Source: a virus. Taken from it: a DNA stretch of 51,819 nucleotides. The stretch covers positions 1 to 51,819 of IMG/VR virus record IMGVR_UViG_3300009285_002730. One strand, 5' to 3'. The notes beneath the pieces are model-generated. The model saw only the letters and a program-made list of their open reading frames with translations, ran no database searches and was not told the origin of the DNA. A program made the position numbers and the translations under genes. Below are positions 12,905 through 21,138 of this stretch, piece by piece. Position 1 is the stretch's first letter. Every line of letters starts with the position of its first letter.

Positions 12905-13398
12905 TTTATAAAAGGGCTTAACAAGCGAGTAAATCCCCGTAAAACTCGCCTGTTATCCTTCGTAGTATCTTGTAAAATTGCTCGCAAGAGAAATTGCGTG
13001 AGCAGACTATTCCTGCCGTGTCAAGCCCTCGGCTAGCATTTTCAGGGTTTTAACTCGATTATTCAGCAAGGGGATTTTTCATTTCTGTACAGCCGATCAT
13101 CGAGCGTATAAATTCGGTTTGTTTGCAGGTTTCCGGCGTTTTTTAATTTTTGCCTTGTTTTATCCTCAAACAAACTGATTTTTCTTTTGACTAGCGTTGC
13201 TTACTTAACAGGTGAAGTTTAAGCCAACCCGTGAATCGTTGACCGCTAGAAGTCGGGGCGTGTTTTATCGCCTACCAGTTCGCCACTTCAACCCCTTGCG
13301 AGGCGGACAGACGCTTTATATTCTGTCGTTCAAACTTTGGCTGACGGAAGACTTTAATGCGTTCCGTTTTGTGCAACCCCGATTTTTCAATGTTCTAT
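12905..13398 (-). ncRNA. Large, multi-helix structured non-coding RNA candidate (about 490 nt)
   Basis: No convincing gene lies in this stretch on either strand, yet it has its own promoter (13405-13433). Read leftward, the RNA can form ACGGAA/TTCCGT (13362-13367 with 13344-13349), CTGTC/GACAG (13323-13327 with 13306-13310), CGCCT/AGGCG (13301-13305 with 13269-13273), an 8-bp long-range pairing (13330-13337 with 13215-13222), a perfect 9-bp helix GTTTGTTTG/CAAACAAAC (13167-13175 with 13117-13125) extended by AGG/CCT and GGC/GCC, CTCGAT/ATCGAG (13099-13104 with 13054-13059), a hairpin at 12979-13004, and a 10-bp closing helix (13019-13028 with 12914-12923) followed by TTTTAT. Size and phage context recall the ornate large RNAs (ROOL, GOLLD, ARRPOF), but membership is unproven. 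Confidence 0.65.
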
Positions 13399-13404
13399 GT
13401 TCTT

Positions 13405-13433
13405 ATACTAACACAATATAATAGTTTTGTCAA
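13405..13433 (-). promoter_or_regulatory. Leftward promoter of the large RNA candidate
   Basis: Minus strand -35 TTGACA (13428-13433), 17-base spacer, -10 TAGTAT (13405-13410). It lies immediately after the stop of the gene at 13435-13692 and 520 bases from the next start codon, so its main product must be the untranslated region. Confidence 0.65.
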
Positions 13434-13434
13434 G

Positions 13435-13692
13435 CTATTTGCCAAACTCTTTCAAGCAATAATCCGATTGTATCAAAACAGCTTCATAACTGTTGCCACT
13501 TCTTACAACCTCCAAACATCGCTCAGCTTTGGCTCTCCGTGCTTTTATCGCCAACTCATCGGCTCTTTTAATGTTTACAAACCCGATGTAGCACAACAAA
13601 CCTAAAACTAAAACCATTAACCCGATCATCGCCAATCGCTCGCTAATAATGGTCGAGTGTTCCGGCTTGCAGCTTTTTTCGTAGTTTTTCAT
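13435..13692 (-). CDS. Single-pass membrane protein (85 aa)
   Basis: A basic N-terminus (KNYEKSCKPEHSTIISERLA) precedes one clear transmembrane helix, MIGLMVLVLGLLCYIGFVNI (residues 22-41). A soluble tail with KARRAKAERCLEVVRSGNSY and two further Cys follows. It is the second gene behind the main leftward promoter, so it is expressed very early and could be a superinfection-exclusion or envelope-associated protein. AAGGAG precedes the ATG. Confidence 0.65.
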   Translation of the reverse strand: MKNYEKSCKPEHSTIISERLAMIGLMVLVLGLLCYIGFVNIKRADELAIKARRAKAERCLEVVRSGNSYEAVLIQSDYCLKEFGK

Positions 13693-13769
13693 TTTTCAAC
13701 TCCTTTTTAGTTAGCTAACATCAGGGCGAGGCGATTATTTTATTCTACCGGTCAAGCCGGATTGATTAT

Positions 13770-14003
13770 CTAATTCTTTATGGAATACAGTCCGGTATTA
13801 TCTGCCAAGCATGCAAGATCAAATTTTCTTATATCAAATCTCAAATTTTCAAGTTTGAGACTGATCGAAATTTTTGTTTGAAATGCTTGGATTGCTTCGT
13901 AGCGTTGTATTTTTTCTGTGCTGTTTATATTCGTCTTTTTTAGGATTTGATTTTTTGTGTCTTTTATATCCCTTGCTATCAATACATAGTCTTTTTTAGT
14001 CAT
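13770..14003 (-). CDS. First gene of the leftward operon, hypothetical (77 aa)
   Basis: The ATG at 14003 follows AAGGA at good spacing; a TTG 33 bases earlier is the alternative. MTKKDYVLIARDIKDTKNQI is a familiar opening of short phage proteins of unknown function. The rest is helical (IQRYEAIQAFQTKISISLKL) and ends DLACLADNTGLYSIKN. It lies directly behind the operator-bearing promoter at 14055-14082. Confidence 0.65.
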   Translation of the reverse strand: MTKKDYVLIARDIKDTKNQILKKTNINSTEKIQRYEAIQAFQTKISISLKLENLRFDIRKFDLACLADNTGLYSIKN

Positions 14004-14054
14004 CTTGTGTCCTTGTTGCCTTGCCCTAATTGTCAAATAACTGATACTGCATAA

Positions 14055-14082
14055 AGTATATCATACTATGATATACTGTCAA
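14055..14082 (-). promoter_or_regulatory. Main leftward (early) promoter with 19-bp palindromic operator
   Basis: Minus strand -35 TTGACA (14077-14082), 16-base spacer, -10 TATACT (14055-14060). The perfect dyad TATATCATACTATGATATA (14057-14075) fills the spacer and touches the -10, an arrangement expected for a repressor-controlled promoter. It heads the leftward early region. Confidence 0.8.
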
Positions 14083-14099
14083 TAGGGAACATAACCCGA

Positions 14100-14397
14100 A
14101 CAGGATAGTATAACATCTAATATAACAATACTTGACCATTGAACCCTGAAATCGCCAAGAAAAAAGATTTTTATAGTTCAATATATATTATATATAGCTA
14201 GTTATAAGCTACTGTATGCTGTATGTAGTAGTATAGGGTATAGTATGGTCTTTTACAGATATCTTGAGTCTCTTATAAGGGTATTGAATAGGATATAATG
14301 AATGACGCTAAATTCACGGAGGGGGAGGGGGGAAGAAAAGTGAGGGGGGGGGTGTTCTCTCAATATGTACTATATTTCCAACTATGTAGCACATTGA
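14100..14397. other. Non-coding control region: AT-rich tract plus G-rich tract (possible replication origin)
   Basis: Between the divergent promoters, 14170-14300 is very AT-rich with repeated GTAT/TATA words. Positions 14320-14353 hold GGAGGGGGAGGGGGG and then a run of nine G, enough for a G-quadruplex on the top strand. A copy of TATGTAGCAC follows at 14383-14392. No gene is evident. An AT-rich, repeat-bearing gap between divergent operons is where a phage origin is often found, but no clear iterons could be defined. Confidence 0.4.
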
Positions 14398-14474
14398 ATT
14401 AACAGGAGAGAGATAACCGATAAAACGGGATTTTAGGGCTTGGGCTTGACATTATGTAGCACAATGGTACTAAT
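14398..14474 (+). repeat. 77-bp tandem repeat, copy 1, containing a rightward promoter
   Basis: Identical base for base to 14475-14551. Inside are -35 TTGACA (14446-14451), a 16-base spacer and -10 TACTAA (14468-14473) preceded by TGG (extended -10). The spacer carries TATGTAGCAC (14453-14462). Confidence 0.85.
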
Positions 14475-14551
14475 ATTAACAGGAGAGAGATAACCGATAA
14501 AACGGGATTTTAGGGCTTGGGCTTGACATTATGTAGCACAATGGTACTAAT
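14475..14551 (+). repeat. 77-bp tandem repeat, copy 2, containing a second rightward promoter
   Basis: Second perfect copy: -35 at 14523-14528, -10 at 14545-14550, TATGTAGCAC at 14530-14539. The duplicated promoters point at the packaging, head and tail genes, and a degenerate remnant of a third unit lies just upstream (ACTATGTAGCACATTGAATT). Confidence 0.85.
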
Positions 14552-14630
14552 AGAGTATGCAAAGATATAGCACCGATTTGGCCTTTCAGTTTATATGGTG
14601 GATTATTATCATAGCGGGGATATTAATGTT

Positions 14631-14933
14631 ATGAAGAAGATTACCGTCAGGGAATTCAGGAATCAATTCTGCAAGCTTTATAAATCAGGAGAGGCTTTTG
14701 TTATAACGAACCGTGGGAAGGTCGTGGGGACTTACAATCCTTCTGTAGAAAAACCTTTGTGTGAGAGTAAAAAGTTCTCCGGGAAGCCGTGTGTTAATTA
14801 CGCCTCCTATTTCGTTCGGGCAGTCAAGGAGGGTGCCGGAACGGAGGGGAGACTCTGTAATGACTGTTACCAGAAGATTAAGGTTCAAGAAAATAACGAT
14901 CCAGACTTGACCCTGGAAGAAAGGATGTTATGA
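14631..14933 (+). CDS. Phd/YefM-like antitoxin-fold DNA-binding protein with C-terminal zinc cluster (100 aa)
   Basis: From the ATG at 14631 the first 38 residues, MKKITVREFRNQFCKLYKSG plus EAFVITNRGKVVGTYNPS, match the Phd/YefM N-terminal DNA-binding fold (T..EFR.....L..SG...VITNRGK.V). Instead of a toxin-neutralising tail the rest has CESKKFSGKPC and RLCNDCYQKIK, a likely four-Cys zinc site. No toxin gene is adjacent. As first gene behind the duplicated late promoters it may be a repressor acting on them. An upstream ATG at 14595 is possible but has no ribosome site. Confidence 0.6.
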   Translation: MKKITVREFRNQFCKLYKSGEAFVITNRGKVVGTYNPSVEKPLCESKKFSGKPCVNYASYFVRAVKEGAGTEGRLCNDCYQKIKVQENNDPDLTLEERML

Positions 14934-15214
14934 AGATTCCCGATTTAAAAGTTTTTACTGGGACCTGTCCTGAATGCGGGAAGGTGGAGATGGGGAGAAA
15001 ATTCACCTTTTGTCCCGATTGTGGAAAACCGATTAAAGAATCTGATTGGAACTCCAAACCCATCAAGATGGCTAAAAGACCGACTGAGATTAATTCCATC
15101 CTGGAAGAGATGGGATGCACAAGCGAATCGGAGAAACAAAAAATGTTGGGTTCGATTAGATACTCTAAAGACAGGTCTAATGTCATTTCAGGCCATTATG
15201 GGGATGTGGCGTGA
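14930..15214 (+). CDS. Zinc-ribbon protein preceding the packaging genes (94 aa)
   Basis: TGTCPECGKVEMGRKFTFCP and DCGKPI form CxxC...CxxC within residues 13-33, a rubredoxin-like ribbon. The rest (RPTEINSILEEMGCTSESEK) is helical. It is linked to both neighbours by ATGA/GTGA overlaps, so it is co-translated with the Phd-like and putative small-terminase genes. Could be a packaging or transcription accessory; not assigned to a family. Confidence 0.6.
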   Translation: MKIPDLKVFTGTCPECGKVEMGRKFTFCPDCGKPIKESDWNSKPIKMAKRPTEINSILEEMGCTSESEKQKMLGSIRYSKDRSNVISGHYGDVA

Positions 15215-16263
15215 AATTGTTCTTCTCCCATCTCCAAGGAGATTCATTCGCTGTTCACTCTCAGGAAGAATACCAGAGGGCTGTTTTGTTGAATCCTAAG
15301 GCTCAGATGGTCTTTATTGACAATGACAGAGTGAAGTTCTTTAATTCGGATATGGGAGAATACGAAATCGGGGATACTTCAGGGGATGTGGTCGTTTTAG
15401 ACGCTTCGGATAAAAAGTCTCTTATAGGGTGTTATGGGAAAAAGGTCATAGGGATAAACGTCACATCTCCTCCGATACTTTCCAATTACCCTTTTTGGGG
15501 TGTTGCCGTGGAATTGAATGAGAAACTCTTCGTCACTCCGAACGGAAAGGTCTCTGAAGACAGAAGAAAAATCAAGGGTTGGAAGAAATACGGCGATACT
15601 CCGCTGGAGTTTAACAGGACTTCTTTTATGGAGGCTTCCAAATTAGCCAAGTATACTCAGAAGGGATTGATAAAGACCGTAAAAAAACCTTTAAACAAGC
15701 CAGATAATCCGTTTTTTGACCCAAAATTCGTCAAAAGTAAGGAAAATACATCCAAAAGTACCCTTGTAAAGCGTCAAAACTCGCTTTTATCCAAAAAAGA
15801 GGTCGAAGGAGGGCTTTTCTTGTGCGATAAGTGTAAATTTATGGAACATTGCCCTAAATTCCAGTCAGGGAGTGTTTGTGCTTATTCTAAGAGATTCAAA
15901 GAACTCGCACCCTTAGTGAAGACGCGAGATATTGATTTATTGGGTGAGGTTCTCCAAAAAATCATGGAAAAAGAGTCCGAGAGATACATGCGAGGGGTTA
16001 CGATGGAAGAAATGTCCGGAGATATAGACAGAGATGTGACAAATCTCGGAGAAGCCCTATTTAACAAGGTTAAAGACTTTATTTCGATAATGAAACCAGT
16101 CTTAAATCAAGCAAAAATTTACAATATCTTGAATCAACAAGTTAATATCGCCGTAGGCGTGGAGAAATTAGAAGATGCAGGACTCACCCAAGACCAACGA
16201 ACAGATATGGCGGAAGAAATTGAGGGAATCATTCAAGAACAAAAGCGAAAAACAGCTTCTTGA
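15211..16263 (+). CDS. Putative terminase small subunit or packaging-associated protein (350 aa)
   Basis: Located directly before and overlapping the large terminase, where a small subunit is expected. The N-terminal half is beta-rich (GDVVVLDASDKKSLIGCYGK, LNEKLFVTPNGKVSEDRRKI). Residues about 205-225 hold FLCDKCKFMEHCPKFQSGSV and C, a four-Cys zinc module. The C-terminal third is helical (GEVLQKIMEKESERYMRGV, EALFNKVKDFISIMKPVLNQ) as in the oligomerisation domain of small terminases. No classical helix-turn-helix was seen, and 350 aa is long for a small subunit, so the call rests on position. Confidence 0.45.
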   Translation: MKLFFSHLQGDSFAVHSQEEYQRAVLLNPKAQMVFIDNDRVKFFNSDMGEYEIGDTSGDVVVLDASDKKSLIGCYGKKVIGINVTSPPILSNYPFWGVAVELNEKLFVTPNGKVSEDRRKIKGWKKYGDTPLEFNRTSFMEASKLAKYTQKGLIKTVKKPLNKPDNPFFDPKFVKSKENTSKSTLVKRQNSLLSKKEVEGGLFLCDKCKFMEHCPKFQSGSVCAYSKRFKELAPLVKTRDIDLLGEVLQKIMEKESERYMRGVTMEEMSGDIDRDVTNLGEALFNKVKDFISIMKPVLNQAKIYNILNQQVNIAVGVEKLEDAGLTQDQRTDMAEEIEGIIQEQKRKTAS

Positions 16264-17860
16264 ACTCCAATGGCTTCTGAGAAATCCGCAATTTAAGGAA
16301 AAACCAGTTTCTATAAGAGAATTTTGCGATTCTCCCGAGTATTTGAACATTAAAGGAAAGGTCAGACCTAGGATATTAGAAATCCTCGAAGCTATCTTCC
16401 CCTACAACGAAGTCGATCCCTTACAGTTCCCCAAACAAGAAATTGTTTTCGCCGCAGGTATCGGAGTCGGAAAAAGTTTTGCGACCTCGATTTCGATGGC
16501 TTATATGGTTTATTTATTGGGATGCTTGAAGAATCCCCAAGAATACTTCTCTATGACTTCAGGAAGTGCGATTCAAGTCATGAATATGGCTACCACAGCT
16601 GACCAGGCCAGAAAAATCGTCTTTGGAGAGATAAAAGCCCGCATAGATAACTGTAAGTGGTTTTTTAACCGTTTCCCCTATCAAAAAGACGTCGCAAGCG
16701 AACTCAGGTTTCCGAATAACATCTTTATCATCCCTGGAAACTCCTCGGATACTTTTTTCGAAGGATTTAATATCTTCGGTGGGATTTTGGATGAAGCCGA
16801 CTCTCATACCAAGACTCCAGAGAAAGACTTCGCCGAGGAAGGATATAATTCGATCAAGGAGAGAATTCGTTCACGATTCGGTTTAAGAGGCATGTTGATG
16901 GTTATCGGCTCTCCTAAGACCGTAGACGGGTTCTTAATGACCCGTTACAGACAGGGACAGAAAGAAAAAGAAACAATGACCTTTTTAGTTCCTTACTGGG
17001 ATTCCCCTTCTCCGAACTGGAAATACTCGGGAAAGACATTTGAATTCAAGTACGGGAATACGGTAATCGAGGTCCCTGTGGAGCATAAGGACGAATTTGA
17101 CCGCAATCCCGAAAAAGCGATGAGAGACATCGCTGCCGTGCCTACATTCGCCGCCGCACCTTTCTTTGCCTGGCCAAATAAGGTAATGGAAAACGCCAAC
17201 AAAGAAAAATCAATAAAAACCTCTTATGACCCACCGTATTTCCCAAATTCATTCCAATGTACCGATGACTATCCTAGAGTTATCCACATAGACTTGGGGT
17301 TAAATCGAAATGGTGGAGACAAATGTGGTTTTGCGATCGGATATATAAAAAATTGGACTGAGTTTGAAGGGCAAAAACTTCCGATAATTAAAATAGATTA
17401 TATGGAATCCATCGAAGCTCCTCCGGGCGGAGAGATAGAAATTACCAACGTCAGAAGGATGATTTACGAACTGCGAGACAGAGGATTCAAAGTCAAGAAG
17501 GTAACTTTAGACGGATGGCAGAGTATTGAGACGATTCAAAATCTAAACAAAATCGGTATAGAGTCTGAAATACTCTCGATTGATAAAAATCTAGCCCCGT
17601 ACCAGGCTCTGAAAGACTGCATCTATCAAGAGAGGCTTGACTATTATCAATATGAGGTATTTATTAGAGAGTGTGTACAGTTGGAAGTTTACGGTGATAA
17701 ATTGGATCATCCGCCGAAGGGGAGTAAAGATTGTTCCGATGCTGTCGCAGGAGTGGTATTCAATCTAATTTCCGAACCTAAAAAGTTTTCAGCAAAAAAA
17801 TGGTATGAACCTGTATTCGGAGGATTAAGACTTACAAGACAAAATGATATTCTAAAATAG
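16175..17860 (+). CDS. terL: Terminase large subunit (ATPase and nuclease)
   Basis: 561 aa. Walker A is AAGIGVGKSF (about 93-102), coupling/Walker B is GGILDEADSH (202-211), and motif III-like GMLMVIGSP follows. The RNase H-like nuclease has IHIDLGLNRNGGD, KKVTLDGWQSIE and KDCSDAVAGVVF supplying the three acidic positions. The protein packages phage DNA through the portal and cuts genome units. The start overlaps the preceding gene by 89 bases; a later start would remove residues before the ATPase only. The length is typical of large terminases. Portal follows after 19 bases. Confidence 0.92.
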   Translation: MQDSPKTNEQIWRKKLRESFKNKSEKQLLELQWLLRNPQFKEKPVSIREFCDSPEYLNIKGKVRPRILEILEAIFPYNEVDPLQFPKQEIVFAAGIGVGKSFATSISMAYMVYLLGCLKNPQEYFSMTSGSAIQVMNMATTADQARKIVFGEIKARIDNCKWFFNRFPYQKDVASELRFPNNIFIIPGNSSDTFFEGFNIFGGILDEADSHTKTPEKDFAEEGYNSIKERIRSRFGLRGMLMVIGSPKTVDGFLMTRYRQGQKEKETMTFLVPYWDSPSPNWKYSGKTFEFKYGNTVIEVPVEHKDEFDRNPEKAMRDIAAVPTFAAAPFFAWPNKVMENANKEKSIKTSYDPPYFPNSFQCTDDYPRVIHIDLGLNRNGGDKCGFAIGYIKNWTEFEGQKLPIIKIDYMESIEAPPGGEIEITNVRRMIYELRDRGFKVKKVTLDGWQSIETIQNLNKIGIESEILSIDKNLAPYQALKDCIYQERLDYYQYEVFIRECVQLEVYGDKLDHPPKGSKDCSDAVAGVVFNLISEPKKFSAKKWYEPVFGGLRLTRQNDILK

Positions 17861-17879
17861 GCACTCGATAAGGAGGAAA

Positions 17880-19724
17880 ATGCCAAAAAAAGAAAAAGTT
17901 TCGGTAAATGTAGAAAAGGGTAAGGTCGGAGGTACTACTACAGTTGTCCCAAGAAATTTATTGGATGGGACTGTTTTTAGGTCTGATAAGAATAAAATCG
18001 CCACTTACAGAAAGATGAAATCTCATTATCAGCTTTCTGCATGTTTGAATGTAATAAATTTTACTTTACAAAAGATTGACTGGTATGTAGAAAAAGAAGA
18101 TTCTACCGACAAAGCCAAAGAAGTTGTAGAGAAATCTATCGAAAAAGTTTGGCATCAACTTATCCGTTCAATGTGTAAAGCACTCTGGGCTGGGTATTCT
18201 CCGATGACCAAAGTCTTTGAGATGGAGGATGGATACATTACCTTAAAGAAGATTCGTGACCTGGCTCCTGAAACATGCAGACCCAAAATAGACGATGTGG
18301 GTAACTTCGCAGGATTTTATCAAGACCAGGATTTTATTCCGACTAAGTATGCTTTCTGGTATCCCTATCAAATGGAGGATGGCGACTTGTATGGAAATCC
18401 TATGTTAAAGGGAGCGTATAATTCTTGGTATTTTAGCGAATTGACTCATTTGTTCGCTAATCGTTACTATGAAAGATTTGGCGAACCTGTGGTCAAGGGA
18501 AAAGCTCCTAACGAAACGGTAGAGGATAACACTGGAGCAAAGAAAGACGCTATCAATACCGTCCAATCTCTGGGAGAGTCTCTAAAGAGCCACTCGGTGA
18601 TAACCCTTCCCTCTGATACGGACGAAAGGGGAAATCCTCTTTATGATATTTCCTACCTAGAATCCCAGATGCGGGGTGTGGACTTTGATACCTATCTTAA
18701 AAGACTAGATACGGAAATGTCCAGAGCTGTTTTTATACCTGATTTAATCTTCGGTTCAGGAAGGACTGGTTCGTACGCTCTAGGAAAGGAACAGAGGGAT
18801 ACTCTCATTACAGGACTGATGGGGATTGTTGACGATATGTTCTCTTACATAAGAAAATATATTGTCAAACAAATAGTCGAATTGAACTTCGGAGACATTA
18901 AATCCCCGAAACTTACCTATACCCCGATTTCAAAAGTCAACGAAGACGCTTACGCCAGAATGGTTGAAATTCTCATCTCGAAGGACCGAGCCAAGCCTGA
19001 CTTAAAAATGCTATCTGAAAAAATAGGTCTTCCGATAGAAGAACTCAAGCAACAGGATATTTCAAAAGACACCGATGTAAAAAAAGATACCAAAGTAAAA
19101 GTCGTTCAACAACCACAGGTTCAACCGACTAAAATGGAACTCCCTGATGAGCCGACAGCCCAAAAACAACTCGGTAGGATAGAAAGATACCTGAAAGGCG
19201 TATTTGAAGCCAGTCAAGATGAAAAGGTAATTCTTGAAGCGATAGAGAATATGAAGATAGGCTATCCTGAGTGTATGGATAAGGTAGCTTATGTCGCCTT
19301 AGAAGAAAAGACCAAAGAGTCTGCCAAACAATTCTACCAAAACGGACTTAACCTCGAAGAAATCGTAATTGAACTCTCTAAAGTATTCGGATTGGACAAA
19401 ACCAAAGAACTTAAAGAACTATCTCAGTTGAGAGACGAGGTGTTAAAAAATCAATCAGAACAGAATAAAATTATAGTCTCTCTCCTTGAAAAAATAGAGA
19501 AGAAAGACAATACTGTCCATTTGGATAAAGAAATTCCTTCCAAGATAACCGCAGAAGTTCCACCAATAATTATTAAAGATAAAAAAGAAACTCCGTTCAA
19601 AACCGAGGTTATTGAATCAGGTGGTAAAACCATAGGATATTCTTATCACTTCAAGGACAGGGTAGAAACATACAAGAAGAAAAAACAAGGTAATAAGACT
19701 ATCTGGGAAAAAGATGATTCATGA
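17880..19724 (+). CDS. Portal protein (DUF935/Mu gp29-like)
   Basis: 614 aa. The core matches DUF935-type portals: YRKMKSHYQLSACLNVINFT, WHQLIRSMCKALWAGYSPMT, KIRDLAPETCRP, NRYYERFGEPVVKGKAP and then LITGLMGIVDDMFSYIRKYI with VKQIVELNFGD. After residue 400 there is a Lys/Glu-rich coiled-coil extension (TKELKELSQLRDEVLKN) that is not part of the usual core. Forms the dodecameric DNA channel. AAGGAGG precedes the ATG. The stop overlaps the following fibre gene. Confidence 0.85.
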   Translation: MPKKEKVSVNVEKGKVGGTTTVVPRNLLDGTVFRSDKNKIATYRKMKSHYQLSACLNVINFTLQKIDWYVEKEDSTDKAKEVVEKSIEKVWHQLIRSMCKALWAGYSPMTKVFEMEDGYITLKKIRDLAPETCRPKIDDVGNFAGFYQDQDFIPTKYAFWYPYQMEDGDLYGNPMLKGAYNSWYFSELTHLFANRYYERFGEPVVKGKAPNETVEDNTGAKKDAINTVQSLGESLKSHSVITLPSDTDERGNPLYDISYLESQMRGVDFDTYLKRLDTEMSRAVFIPDLIFGSGRTGSYALGKEQRDTLITGLMGIVDDMFSYIRKYIVKQIVELNFGDIKSPKLTYTPISKVNEDAYARMVEILISKDRAKPDLKMLSEKIGLPIEELKQQDISKDTDVKKDTKVKVVQQPQVQPTKMELPDEPTAQKQLGRIERYLKGVFEASQDEKVILEAIENMKIGYPECMDKVAYVALEEKTKESAKQFYQNGLNLEEIVIELSKVFGLDKTKELKELSQLRDEVLKNQSEQNKIIVSLLEKIEKKDNTVHLDKEIPSKITAEVPPIIIKDKKETPFKTEVIESGGKTIGYSYHFKDRVETYKKKKQGNKTIWEKDDS

Positions 19725-21138
19725 ACACGAAGTAGAACACGAACAACTGGAACTCGATGAGCACATCGAAGGAATATGTTCCGATTTATTAAAGAAACAA
19801 TTTGAACAGTTCAAAGTCACTATCTACCAAAAGGGCGGGGGTTCTGGCGGAATAACTGAAGAGACCGATCCCGTGTGGACTGCTGACGAAGCATCTTATT
19901 CTACAAAAGCGGTGGCAGATACGCTTTACTTAGGCATTGGAGCGAAAGCCGCTGACTCTGACCTTTTAGACGGACACGACACCGCATACTTTCAAGTGGC
20001 AGGTTCTTATCAAGCCGATAACGCAGTTCTAACCGAACTCACCGCCTTAACCGACCCTGCCGCAGATAGGGTGGTGATTTGGAACGACACAACTAATAAC
20101 TTTGAATTTTTATCTTATGCTAACTGGGACACGGCTTATGGTTGGGGTAATCACGCTTCGGCTGGGTATTTGACCTCTGTGACAGCTCACAACCTCCTCT
20201 CTGCGACTCACGGAGATACCACTGCCTCTGCGGTAGCAAGAGGTGATTTAATCGTTGGCACTGGTGCGACCCCTAAATGGGATAATCTAGCAATCGGGAC
20301 TGCTGGGAAGGTTTTGTATAGTAATGGTACTGATGCCTTGTGGTCTGACACGCCGACACTAACATCTTTGACTATCGGAGCCAATACTTTAGATACTAAC
20401 GAATGGGCTTTTTTGGATGGGCAAGATCAAGCGGTAAAGACGACATCAGGCGTGACTTTCGAGAACATTCTAATTACCAAAATGGCCCAAGCATCAGTCG
20501 CTGAACAATTATTTGTATTTACAATTTCAGATGATGCGGTGGGAAAATTTAGTTTTAGGAATGCCTCTGCGACTGATGGGGTATTTCTGCCGTGGCTTGA
20601 AGGAATATCTGGTGGGACGGCAATTCCTTTTTACTTTACAGGCAGAGCAACTACTGATACTGGGTCTAACCCGTGTATTGTATTTGATGGTAGAGTAGGC
20701 GAATCCACCCCAGTTGCCACTAGACCGTTGGTATCGTTTAGAAATCTTAATGTTGAACAACTAAGATTCGGCAACAATGGGGATATTGATTTAGGAATTT
20801 TGGCTAAAATAGTTTGGGGAACTGATTTTGGAACAAATGATACAAATCTTTACAGGGATGCGGCCGATATTTTAAAGACAGATGATACTTTTGACTATGG
20901 AGCAGGAATAAAATGCCGAGGGACTACGGCCGCAGGCAGGGCAACTTTGACCGCTTCTTCTTCCTCAATCGCGGTTTCTTTTGATGCCGCCCAACCAGAT
21001 ACTAATTATTCAATTTCAATTTGCCCACCCTATCAAACTTCATTTTGGTACACATCAAAAACAGTTAATGGTTTCACTATAAATGTCGGCACAACAAACG
21101 CTTATGCCCAAACTATTGATTGGAGCATAACAGCGTGA
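19714..21138 (+). CDS. Tail-fibre/appendage-like structural protein
   Basis: 474 aa. A short charged N-terminus (EHEVEHEQLELDEHIEGIC) leads to a Gly/Ser/Thr-rich region. This contains LLDGHDTAYFQVAGSY, WDTAYGWGNHASAGYLTSVT and LTSLTIGANTLDTNEWAFLD, which are phrases common in phage fibre and capsid-appendage proteins. Two later segments (FTISDDAVGKFSFRNASATD; ITASSSSIAVSFDAAQPDTN) look like beta-rich tips with the ASSSSIAVSFDAAQPDTNYS ending seen in phage fibre C-termini. Position between portal and capsid protease is odd for a tail fibre; a head fibre is possible. Confidence 0.65.
   Translation: MIHEHEVEHEQLELDEHIEGICSDLLKKQFEQFKVTIYQKGGGSGGITEETDPVWTADEASYSTKAVADTLYLGIGAKAADSDLLDGHDTAYFQVAGSYQADNAVLTELTALTDPAADRVVIWNDTTNNFEFLSYANWDTAYGWGNHASAGYLTSVTAHNLLSATHGDTTASAVARGDLIVGTGATPKWDNLAIGTAGKVLYSNGTDALWSDTPTLTSLTIGANTLDTNEWAFLDGQDQAVKTTSGVTFENILITKMAQASVAEQLFVFTISDDAVGKFSFRNASATDGVFLPWLEGISGGTAIPFYFTGRATTDTGSNPCIVFDGRVGESTPVATRPLVSFRNLNVEQLRFGNNGDIDLGILAKIVWGTDFGTNDTNLYRDAADILKTDDTFDYGAGIKCRGTTAAGRATLTASSSSIAVSFDAAQPDTNYSISICPPYQTSFWYTSKTVNGFTINVGTTNAYAQTIDWSITA

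Noticed and set aside
13587-13597. Further ATGTAGCACAA match inside the membrane-protein gene at 13435-13692
   Set aside because: It lies in coding sequence with no promoter around it and lacks the leading T of the ten-mer; treated as chance.
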